From Aquificaceae bacterium (GTDB taxonomy: Bacteria > Aquificota > Aquificia > Aquificales > Aquificaceae), in the NCBI GenBank assembly GCA_015490105.1, contig WFYK01000134.1, positions 1-6,042 on the forward strand: a stretch of DNA of 6,042 nt. The letters run 5' to 3'. Shown piece by piece: positions 1-5,801 of this stretch; within the stretch, counting starts at the first letter, position 1, and every line of letters begins with the position of its first letter. The position numbers were made by a program, and so were the translations under genes. The notes beneath the pieces are model-generated. The model ran no database searches, was not told the DNA's origin, and saw only the letters and a program-made list of their open reading frames with translations.

Positions 1-1
1 A

Positions 2-1498
2 GGTAAAGGCCCGAAGATAAAGGTTTCTCCCGCATTTATAGACTTTGGATACGTATTGGTTGGCTCTTCAAAGTCTGTGAGCATAGAGATTCAAAATACC
101 GGCAACGATCCACTAACAATTAACCAAATAGATACCTCAGGCCTTAATCCTGCCTTCAGCGTTCAGTTTGTAGGAACTACACCTCTAACGCTTCAACCCG
201 GAACCTCGATGACCGTCGTTGTAAGCTTCAATCCCTCGACGGATGGACTCTATAGCGGTTCTTTCACCGTAAACTCTAATGCGATAAATGGCAACATAAC
301 GGTTAACCTACAGGGCTTTGGAATACCGGTTGATGTGAGCATCCCATCTTCGGTAGACTTCGGCTCGGTTCAGGTAGACCAAATCGTCTCTCAGAAGATA
401 ACCATTAAGAACAACTCCGTTAACACTATCAGAATAGTCCAGATAGATCCTCCCACGGAGCCGTTTACTATACAGAATCCTCCTAATACTCCCATATCTC
501 TTGCCCCCGGAGACAGCACATCCCTGATAGTTAGCTTCCAGCCTACACAAGCGGGCACTTACTCCTCTTACGTTGGAATCCTCTTTGACTTTACAGACAC
601 TCCCTCCCTTATAAACCTCACGGGAACTGCGACCGGTGGCGGTGGTGTAACGTTGGGAACCATTCAGTTTCAAAAAGGTGGAAATCAGATAACAAATCTA
701 TACTTCGGCAAGGTTCTCCTCGGAACACAGGGGATAGAAACGATAACGCTCGTGAATACGGGAAGTTCCGACATTCAGATAGTAAGCGCAAGCGCGACTC
801 AGCCCTACCGCCTTGTGGAAAGTTCCTTCACCGTGCCTGCGGGAGGGACCAAGGATCTCGATATATTCTTCGAACCAACAGCGAATGGTCTAATTTCGGG
901 AACACTTCGCCTTGAAGACTCCGCAGGCAATACTTATACTCTTTCCATCTCCGGTGAGGGAACGGACGTAACAGTTTCTTCCTCTCCCGGTCTGAACGTG
1001 TCCTTCTCCAGATACACCTTCTCTTCCGCACCGAGCGGTGTGATCCCCAGAACGGGTGTCAGTTTTGTAATTTCAGGTTCTTTCTCCGGCTCTGTCCCTG
1101 TAAACATAACCATGAGCGATCCGCCTCAGGACCTGAAGGTATACAAGTATGTCAACGGAACGTGGAAGGAGATCTATCCCAACAACGAATGCAACGGTAT
1201 ATCCAACGTGAGCTTTTCCGGAAATACTCTCAGCTTTAACATACAGGACAATTCTGAGTGTGATCTTAGCGGTGATTCCGGAAAGATCACAGATCCCCTG
1301 CTTATCGGATCCGCAGCTCCGGTATCAACGGGACCCGAGCAACCTTCTGAAGTGTTGCCTCCTCCTGAAACAGATAAGGGATCCGCAGGGTGTAGCATAG
1401 CCTCTACCGGTTTTGATGGGGGATTCTTAGCTTATACGATGGTGATAGTGTCGTTAATATTCAGGTATCTTAGAAGGAAATTAGCTCAGCAAACCTGA
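2..1498 (+). CDS. Choice-of-anchor D/U repeat surface protein with C-terminal sorting tail (5' truncated by window edge)
   Basis: The frame is open from base 2, so the true start lies upstream; 498 codons are visible. Three ASH-like (choice-of-anchor D) beta-sandwich repeats cover about bases 2-325, 326-645 and 650-970. Each shows a DFG or YFG near its start, a (V/L)NTG or KNNS turn, a PG or AGG, and an (F)xP(T/S)xxGxxS(G) strand, as in extracellular adhesion or scaffold repeats. Bases ~980-1310 resemble the choice-of-anchor U domain: a VYKY...W.EI strand, a GNTLSFNIQD strand and a D.SGDSGKITDP ending. Two Cys there (NNEC, NSEC) could form a disulfide. A Pro-rich linker follows. The tail is Gly-Cys-Ser-Ile-Ala (Cys codon at 1391), a hydrophobic helix and RYLRRK, the shape of a Cys-type CTERM sorting signal (JDVT-, Synerg- or MYXO-CTERM-like; exact family unsure). 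This suggests export, then cleavage and anchoring at the Cys. The role is probably cell-surface structure or adhesion; ligand unknown. Its last 13 nt overlap tldD tail-to-tail. Confidence 0.85.
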   Translation, partial: GKGPKIKVSPAFIDFGYVLVGSSKSVSIEIQNTGNDPLTINQIDTSGLNPAFSVQFVGTTPLTLQPGTSMTVVVSFNPSTDGLYSGSFTVNSNAINGNITVNLQGFGIPVDVSIPSSVDFGSVQVDQIVSQKITIKNNSVNTIRIVQIDPPTEPFTIQNPPNTPISLAPGDSTSLIVSFQPTQAGTYSSYVGILFDFTDTPSLINLTGTATGGGGVTLGTIQFQKGGNQITNLYFGKVLLGTQGIETITLVNTGSSDIQIVSASATQPYRLVESSFTVPAGGTKDLDIFFEPTANGLISGTLRLEDSAGNTYTLSISGEGTDVTVSSSPGLNVSFSRYTFSSAPSGVIPRTGVSFVISGSFSGSVPVNITMSDPPQDLKVYKYVNGTWKEIYPNNECNGISNVSFSGNTLSFNIQDNSECDLSGDSGKITDPLLIGSAAPVSTGPEQPSEVLPPPETDKGSAGCSIASTGFDGGFLAYTMVIVSLIFRYLRRKLAQQT

Positions 1499-2877
1499 CA
1501 ACCGCCCAAGGTCAATTTTCTCACCCTTACGGTAGGTTGGGCGTCCGTTACGGGGACGCCTTGACCGTCCTTTCCACAAGTTCCTATGGCCCAGCCCAGA
1601 TCGTTTCCTACCGCATCTATGTCTTGAAGGGCTTTGGGCCCGTTTCCGATGAGGGTTGCCCCCCTTATGGGATAGGTTATCTCCCCGTTTTCTATCATGT
1701 AGCCCTCCATAATTTCAAAAACGAAGTCGCCGGTCACTGTGTTTACCTCACCTCCTCCCATCTTCACCACATAAACACCCTTTTTGGTGTCCCTGAGTAT
1801 ATCTTCGGGGTTGTCTTTACCTCTGTCTATGAAGGTGTTTGTCATTCTGACTATGGGAACGTGAGCGTAGCTTTGGCGCCTGCCGTTTCCTGTGGATTCC
1901 TTTCCTTCCTTCATAGCTCTGAGGCGGTCATACATGTATCCGACCAGGTAACCGTTTTCTATGAGAACCTTCCTTTGAGCGGGAACACCTTCGTCGTCTA
2001 CGGTAAACGATCCGTTGTGGGTCGGGAGCGTGGCATCATCCACAACCGTTACGAGCTCACTCGCTACCTTCTGCCCTATCTTACCCGCGTATACGGAAAG
2101 GCCCTTTTGAACGAGATCCGCTTCAAGGCCGTGTCCCACCGCTTCGTGGATCATGGTCCCTCCGGCTTCCGAAGATAGAACTACCGTGAAGGTTCCCGCG
2201 GGTGCGGGCTTTGCCGTCAGCATCAAAAGAGCTCTCTCCGCAGCTTTGGAGGCTATCCTTTCTGGAGGAACCTCCTCGAAGATCTCAAAGCCCTTTCTCG
2301 CGCCGAGGGATTCATAGCCTCTCTGCAGTATTTCTCCGTCACTTGCGACTACTTCTACGAAGAAAACTACACGCTTTTGAACATCTTCCGCACTCTCACC
2401 CAAGTTGTTGATCACCAAAATCTCACGGGTTTTGTCCATCAAAACGGATAAAACCTGCTTTATTCTGTCGCCGTAGCTTCTTGCTTTTTCCTCCGCCCTT
2501 TTTAATATCTCTACCCTGAAGCTCATGTCAGTAGCGTCAGGGTCTATTATGGTAGGTGTCCAACCTTCCAAGTGTTTTAGACCTACCGCTACCGGACCGT
2601 GTCCTTGTCCCCTTGCGAGGGTTTTAGCTATCTCTAATAGGTTTTCAAAGGTGGGGTTGGAGGTGTATCCGTAAAAGGTCTTCCCGTCCTTTATGAGCCT
2701 TATACCTACACCTTCGTCGTAACCGTGGGAAACTTTTGATATCTTTTTGTCTTCAAGTTCTACCCTCGTTGTTCTCGAACGTTCGTAGAAGATCTCACCG
2801 TATTGCCCTCCTTGGGAAAGGAGGTTAGAAAGGATTATCCCCGCTTTATCCTTTATCATCTCCTTTACATAGTTCAT
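1486..2877 (-). CDS. tldD: TldD family zinc metalloprotease
   Basis: 463 aa, close to the ~480 aa of E. coli TldD. TldD works with its paralogue TldE/PmbA in a cytoplasmic heterodimer that degrades unfolded peptides; it is known for microcin B17 and CcdA processing. The zinc-binding helix HEAVGHGLEAD is present (H244, E245, H248). The third ligand seen in TldD, a Cys in the late CGKDGQ segment, is present as C434 within GTCGKDGQGVPV. Other family marks are VDDEGVPAQ (~293-301), YAHVPIVRMTNTFI (~337-350) and GGGEV..VTGDF (~374-385). The intact zinc site makes this the active TldD partner rather than PmbA; no pmbA lies in the window. Start: ATG, with a GGAGGT SD (2889-2884) 6 nt upstream. The ATG overlaps the prfA stop as ATGA, so translational coupling is likely. 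Odd: the protein ends in Cys-Gln-Val-Cys, and those codons overlap the convergent gene's end. Confidence 0.95.
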   Translation of the reverse strand: MNYVKEMIKDKAGIILSNLLSQGGQYGEIFYERSRTTRVELEDKKISKVSHGYDEGVGIRLIKDGKTFYGYTSNPTFENLLEIAKTLARGQGHGPVAVGLKHLEGWTPTIIDPDATDMSFRVEILKRAEEKARSYGDRIKQVLSVLMDKTREILVINNLGESAEDVQKRVVFFVEVVASDGEILQRGYESLGARKGFEIFEEVPPERIASKAAERALLMLTAKPAPAGTFTVVLSSEAGGTMIHEAVGHGLEADLVQKGLSVYAGKIGQKVASELVTVVDDATLPTHNGSFTVDDEGVPAQRKVLIENGYLVGYMYDRLRAMKEGKESTGNGRRQSYAHVPIVRMTNTFIDRGKDNPEDILRDTKKGVYVVKMGGGEVNTVTGDFVFEIMEGYMIENGEITYPIRGATLIGNGPKALQDIDAVGNDLGWAIGTCGKDGQGVPVTDAQPTVRVRKLTLGGCQVC

Positions 2878-3962
2878 GTTTGAACCTCCGCAAGTTTAAG
2901 ACGCTCCTCGATCTCTTTAGCTTTGAGAGCATCTATAATTTCGTCGAGTTTCCCTTCCAAAACCTCCTGAAGCTTATACAGGGTCAAATTTATCCTGTGA
3001 TCGGTGACCCTGTTTTGAGGAAAATTGTAGGTTCTTATCTTTTCACTTCGCTCCCCGGTGCCCACCTGTTCCTTACGTTCTTTTGCTATTTCTTCCCTCT
3101 TTTTTCGGTCATAGTAGTCCTTTAGCTTGGCGTAAAGGATTTTCAAAGCTTTCTGCTTGTTTTGAAACTGAGACCTTTCATCCTGACAAGATACAACTAT
3201 ACCTGTAGGCAGGTGGGTTATTCTGACCGCGGTCTCGGTTGTGTTCACATACTGCCCTCCCGCCCCTGAAGCTCTGAAGGTTTCTATCTTTAGATCTTGA
3301 GGGTTTATCTCCACATCCGTCTCATCCGCTTCTGGAAGAACCGCTACGGTGGCGGTAGATGTGTGGATCCTTCCCCCCGATTCGGTTACCGGGATCCTCT
3401 GGACCCTGTGGACACCGCTCTCAAACTTGAGTCTCGAGTAGGCACCTTCACCTTCTATAAGTGCTATAACCTCCTTGTAGCCTCCGAGCCCGGTTCTGTT
3501 AGCACTGAGGATGCTTATCTTCCAACCCTTATCCTCCGCATACTTTTGATACATACGGAAGAGATCCGCAGCAAACAGTGCTGCCTCTTCACCTCCTGCT
3601 CCCGCCCTTATCTCGAGGATGACGTTTTTCGAGTCGTTGGGGTCTTTGGGAACGAGAAATACTTTGAGTTTTTCTTCGAGACTCTTTATAAGGCTTTGAA
3701 GTCTTTCTACTTCCTCTTCCGCCAAGCTCCTGAGCTCTGGATCCGAGCTTCTCAGAAGGCTCTTGGCCTCTTCGAGATCCTTCTTGGCCTTTTTGTATGA
3801 AGTGTATATCTCATTGAACTCAAAAAGTTCCTTGTGTTCCCTACTGAGATCCCTGTATCTTTTTATGTCGCTTATTACTTCAGGTTTTGAAAGCTCCTTC
3901 TCCAAAAACTCGAATCTTTTAGCCAGCTTCTCGAGTTTATCCTCGAATACCTTCGGAAGCAT
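2874..3962 (-). CDS. prfA: Peptide chain release factor 1 (RF1)
   Basis: 362 aa from the ATG at 3962, the usual RF1 length. RF1 recognises UAA and UAG in the ribosomal A site and triggers peptidyl-tRNA hydrolysis. An N-terminal helical region (~1-105) is followed by the conserved EIRAGAGGEEAALFA, then the codon-recognition tripeptide PVT at 191-193 within HRVQRIPVTESGGRIHTST. RF1 has P-x-T here and RF2 has SPF, so this is RF1. The catalytic GGQ is at 235-237 in ASGAGGQYVNTTETAVRI. The late segment ERSEKIRTYNFPQNRVTDHRI is also typical. Start choice: an in-frame TTG (3965) directly precedes the ATG. The AAGGGAG SD sits 4 nt from the ATG but only 1 nt from the TTG, and the ATG overlaps the rpmE stop as TGATG, so I favour the ATG. 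In many bacteria prmC, the methyltransferase acting on the GGQ Gln, follows prfA; here tldD follows instead, so prmC must be elsewhere. Confidence 0.97.
   Translation of the reverse strand: MLPKVFEDKLEKLAKRFEFLEKELSKPEVISDIKRYRDLSREHKELFEFNEIYTSYKKAKKDLEEAKSLLRSSDPELRSLAEEEVERLQSLIKSLEEKLKVFLVPKDPNDSKNVILEIRAGAGGEEAALFAADLFRMYQKYAEDKGWKISILSANRTGLGGYKEVIALIEGEGAYSRLKFESGVHRVQRIPVTESGGRIHTSTATVAVLPEADETDVEINPQDLKIETFRASGAGGQYVNTTETAVRITHLPTGIVVSCQDERSQFQNKQKALKILYAKLKDYYDRKKREEIAKERKEQVGTGERSEKIRTYNFPQNRVTDHRINLTLYKLQEVLEGKLDEIIDALKAKEIEERLKLAEVQT
2884..2889 (-). promoter_or_regulatory. Ribosome binding site of tldD, inside the prfA 3' end
   Basis: GGAGGT read leftward, 6 nt before the tldD ATG and overlapping the last codons of prfA. 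With the ATGA stop-start overlap it supports coupled or independent re-initiation. Confidence 0.75.
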
Positions 3963-4162
3963 CAATCTCCCTTCTTAGCACCGGAAGCTGTCATCTCCAA
4001 GAAGGCAGGTTTTATTCTCAGCTTGCCGGTGTAGAAGGGATGACACTGGTTGCAAACTTCAACGTGAACCGTTCCACCCTTAGTAGAGAGCAGGGTAAAG
4101 GTATTTCCGCAACCGCAAACGAAGGTCGTAGGTTTTAGCTCCGGGTGTATTCCTTTCTTCAT
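3962..4162 (-). CDS. rpmE: 50S ribosomal protein L31 (zinc-binding C+ type)
   Basis: 66 aa, normal for bL31, a large-subunit protein near the central protuberance that bridges to the 30S subunit. It begins MKKGIHPELKPTTFVCGCGN, the family signature. It carries the four cysteines of the zinc-binding form: a Cys-Gly-Cys pair (C16, C18) and a Cys-x-x-Cys pair (C37, C40 in EVCNQCHPFYTGK). It is therefore the zinc-containing C+ type, not the zinc-independent paralogue induced on zinc starvation. A basic GAKKGD tail follows. The ATG start has a perfect GGAGGT SD (4175-4170) at 7 nt spacing, and that SD lies inside the last codons and stop of pgsA. The gap to pgsA is 5 nt. The stop overlaps the prfA ATG by one base (TGATG). 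An rpmE-prfA pairing is common in bacteria. Confidence 0.97.
   Translation of the reverse strand: MKKGIHPELKPTTFVCGCGNTFTLLSTKGGTVHVEVCNQCHPFYTGKLRIKPAFLEMTASGAKKGD
3967..3973 (-). promoter_or_regulatory. Ribosome binding site favouring the ATG start of prfA
   Basis: Reading leftward, AAGGGAG inside the last codons of rpmE ends 4 nt before the ATG at 3962 and 1 nt before the in-frame TTG at 3965. The spacing favours the ATG, which also forms the coupled TGATG with the rpmE stop. Confidence 0.6.
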
Positions 4163-4167
4163 GATCT

Positions 4168-4671
4168 CTACCTCCGTAAGGCAAGAAAGATATTATAGCC
4201 TACATACTCAAGAGCGGAAATGTATGAAAGGATTACACCTATCCAAAGCAGGATCTCCACTTCCTCAAAGCCTAAGGTCATTAAAAAAGCGCACAGAAAA
4301 AGCAAGGAAGTCTTTACCTTTGCCAGAGCGGACGCACCGAAGGTGGAACTTATGGGAACGGAGTGTCTCATGATCGTAACTCCCAAGTCCCTTATAACCA
4401 AAAGTATCACGGGCAAGGGATCAAGGTCTGAAACCTTGATAAGTGCGATAAAAGTGGTAAGGAGAAAGATCTTGTCCGCAAGGGGATCTATGACCTTTCC
4501 CAAGTCGGTTTTCTTTCCCGTAGATCTTGCCAGGTAACCGTCTAAAAAGTCCGAAAGTCCCGCTAAGGCTATCAGCAAAGAGGCACTCAATAGATTCCCT
4601 TCGAGGATCAAAATTGCGGTCGGAACCGCCAAAACTATCCTCAGTAAGCTAACAAAGTCCGCTGAGCTCAT
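4168..4671 (-). CDS. pgsA: CDP-alcohol phosphatidyltransferase, probable phosphatidylglycerophosphate synthase
   Basis: 167 aa, slightly short for PgsA (~180 aa). The family reaction joins CDP-diacylglycerol and glycerol 3-phosphate to give phosphatidylglycerophosphate, the committed step to phosphatidylglycerol, in the cytoplasmic membrane. The CDP-alcohol phosphotransferase signature D-G-x2-A-R-x8-G-x3-D-x3-D is complete: D44-G45, A48-R49, G58, D62 and D66, with D41 before it (DFLDG). The PgsA-type later segment is visible as IRDLGVTIMR (~93-102) and ASALAKVKTSLL (~113-124). Several hydrophobic helices fit the usual six-helix fold. The closest alternative is another CDP-alcohol transferase (cardiolipin or phosphatidylserine synthase), which I consider less likely. 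Start: ATG at 4671. The frame is closed by a stop at 4689-4687, and no SD is visible upstream, so initiation may be leaderless or near-leaderless. First gene of the pgsA-rpmE-prfA-tldD operon, divergent from bpsA. Confidence 0.9.
   Translation of the reverse strand: MSSADFVSLLRIVLAVPTAILILEGNLLSASLLIALAGLSDFLDGYLARSTGKKTDLGKVIDPLADKIFLLTTFIALIKVSDLDPLPVILLVIRDLGVTIMRHSVPISSTFGASALAKVKTSLLFLCAFLMTLGFEEVEILLWIGVILSYISALEYVGYNIFLALRR
4170..4175 (-). promoter_or_regulatory. Ribosome binding site of rpmE, inside the pgsA 3' end
   Basis: GGAGGT read leftward is formed by the final arginine codons and the first base of the pgsA TAG stop, 7 nt before the rpmE ATG. A strong site such as this fits the high L31 output needed from an operon that begins with a membrane enzyme. 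Confidence 0.75.
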
Positions 4672-4733
4672 CGGACAAGTGGTATACTACACTATCCTGA
4701 TTTCTAAAACACTACCTTTTCGGAGGTCGGGCG
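4672..4733. promoter_or_regulatory. Divergent intergenic region, candidate promoters for pgsA and bpsA
   Basis: These 62 nt must hold the start signals of both the leftward operon and bpsA, unless promoters lie inside the genes. On the plus strand TATACT (4683-4688) matches the -10 consensus at five of six positions and would give a bpsA leader of about 39 nt. On the minus strand the same bases read TAGTAT (4689-4684) or TATACC (4686-4681), ending 9-12 nt before the pgsA ATG. The 12 bases 4679-4690 form a near-palindrome around GTATAC with one mismatched pair. No good -35 hexamer is visible at 16-18 nt on either strand, so the assignment is tentative. Confidence 0.4.
4722..4727 (+). promoter_or_regulatory. 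Ribosome binding site deciding the TTG start of bpsA
   Basis: A perfect GGAGGT lies 6 nt before the TTG at 4734. The frame upstream has no ATG, GTG or TTG before the TGA at 4698, so TTG is the only sensible start. Confidence 0.85.
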
Positions 4734-5801
4734 TTGAAAATTCTCCAAAAAGTTGCAAAGGAAGTGCAGGAAGCTACGAAGGTCAGGCTCCACGGGAGAA
4801 ACGTGGAAAGGCTTTTGTCCGCCGTCTTGGTTACCGGCGATTTTTGGAAAATTGTAGACCTTTCCGATCTTCCGGTTCCCGCGGCCTCAGAAATAGTCAA
4901 AAGGCTCGTATCAGAAGGTATCCTGTTCATAGACGACCAAGAGAATATAAGACTTACTCAGAAAGGTGTTGATCTTGTAAACGAACTGGGAATAAGCCCG
5001 GCTCAGGATTATACCTGCGGTGCCTGTGAAGGAAGAGGTTATCCTTTCTACGCGGACAAAGAACTCTACAGAACCTTTGTAGAACTCGCTAAAGACAGAC
5101 CGAAAGCCATAAGGGACTACGATCAAGGATCCGTTACCCCTGAAACTACCGTATCGAGGGTCCTGTTTTTAGATTCGAGGGGCGATCTGAGAGGAAAGGA
5201 CATTATTGTCATGGGTGCGGAGGATGACCTGACGGGACTTGCGGTTGCTCTGACGAGGAAGGCAAGGAGGGTGCTCGTAATAGACATAGACAAAAGACTG
5301 ATAGACTTCGACAACAGGATCTTCAAAGAACTCGGCATTGACAACGCGGAGGCTATGGTTTGGGATCTGAGGAATCCCTTCCCCGATGACATCTTGGGGC
5401 AGTTTGAGGTTTTCATAACCGATCCCCCCGAAACCTTTGCAGCTTTTAGAGCTTTCATCGGGAGGGGTATAGCCACACTGAAAGAGGAGGGATGCGCAGG
5501 TTACTTCGGTCTTACCCTAAGAGACTCTTCTATCTTCCGTTGGAAGGAGTTTCAGGAGATCCTCATAAACGAATACTGCGTGGTGATAACCGACATAGTT
5601 CAAGACTTTAACCACTACATGAACTGGGATTACCATCCGGAAACGAGAGCGGCACAGATAGCTCCCGTAAAGAAAAATCCTACGGACATATGGTATAGGT
5701 CCGCTTGGTATAGGATAGAAACCTTGCCCGGCTTCAAACGTTGGAACGATCCAATATCCGACGAAGTCTTTTATTTGGATGAGGAAGGCTCTACTACTTA
5801 G
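4734..5801 (+). CDS. bpsA: N4-bis(aminopropyl)spermidine synthase (branched-chain polyamine synthase BpsA)
   Basis: 355 aa, matching archaeal BpsA (~350 aa). BpsA transfers two aminopropyl groups from decarboxylated S-adenosylmethionine to the central nitrogen of spermidine, giving a quaternary branched polyamine that stabilises nucleic acids at high temperature. Residues 1-~85 form a winged-helix-like domain. A CGAC-EGRG segment (C95, C98) follows, then DYDQGSVTPETTV (128-140). The Rossmann-type catalytic domain has VMGAEDDLTG (159-168), VIDIDKR (182-188), ITDPPET (228-234) and GRGIATLK (243-250). From memory these segments align well with Thermococcus kodakarensis BpsA, including the acidic ..EEGSTT tail. 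Odd: the archaeal catalytic G-D-D-D reads G-A-E-D-D here, one residue longer. The TTG start is fixed by GGAGGT at 4722-4727. Divergent from pgsA; overlaps the next gene by 23 nt in another frame. The enzymes making spermidine and decarboxylated SAM are not in the window. Confidence 0.93.
   Translation: MKILQKVAKEVQEATKVRLHGRNVERLLSAVLVTGDFWKIVDLSDLPVPAASEIVKRLVSEGILFIDDQENIRLTQKGVDLVNELGISPAQDYTCGACEGRGYPFYADKELYRTFVELAKDRPKAIRDYDQGSVTPETTVSRVLFLDSRGDLRGKDIIVMGAEDDLTGLAVALTRKARRVLVIDIDKRLIDFDNRIFKELGIDNAEAMVWDLRNPFPDDILGQFEVFITDPPETFAAFRAFIGRGIATLKEEGCAGYFGLTLRDSSIFRWKEFQEILINEYCVVITDIVQDFNHYMNWDYHPETRAAQIAPVKKNPTDIWYRSAWYRIETLPGFKRWNDPISDEVFYLDEEGSTT

Noticed and set aside
56..58. TTG at 56 as start of the choice-of-anchor protein
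   Set aside because: The frame is open back to base 2 and encodes the first strands of the ASH repeat (..SPAFIDFGYVLVG), so the gene begins outside the window.
1307..1388. Direct repeat of GGATCCGCAG at 1307-1316 and 1379-1388
   Set aside because: Both copies are in frame, 72 nt apart, and encode the Gly-Ser-Ala ends of the linker. Ten bases with no further similarity do not indicate a mobile or regulatory repeat.
1540..1560. Perfect 7-bp inverted repeat with 7-nt loop (GGCGTCC / GGACGCC) as a terminator
   Set aside because: No T-run follows on either strand, and it lies in the conserved CGKDGQGVPV-coding part of tldD, so codon use explains it.
1537..2178. Plus-strand open frame of 213 codons antisense to tldD
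   Set aside because: It lies wholly within the well-supported tldD gene, shows no recognisable domain, and reads as a shadow of the tldD codon pattern.
3297..3800. Plus-strand open frame of 167 codons antisense to prfA
   Set aside because: It sits across the conserved GGQ and PVT half of RF1, has no domain pattern and no supporting context.
3963..3965. TTG at 3965 as the prfA start
   Set aside because: It is one nucleotide from the SD-like AAGGGAG, and the ATG immediately after it has better spacing and the TGATG coupling with rpmE.
4220..4537. Plus-strand open frame of 105 codons antisense to pgsA
   Set aside because: It overlaps the catalytic motif of pgsA and has no recognisable content, so it is a shadow frame.
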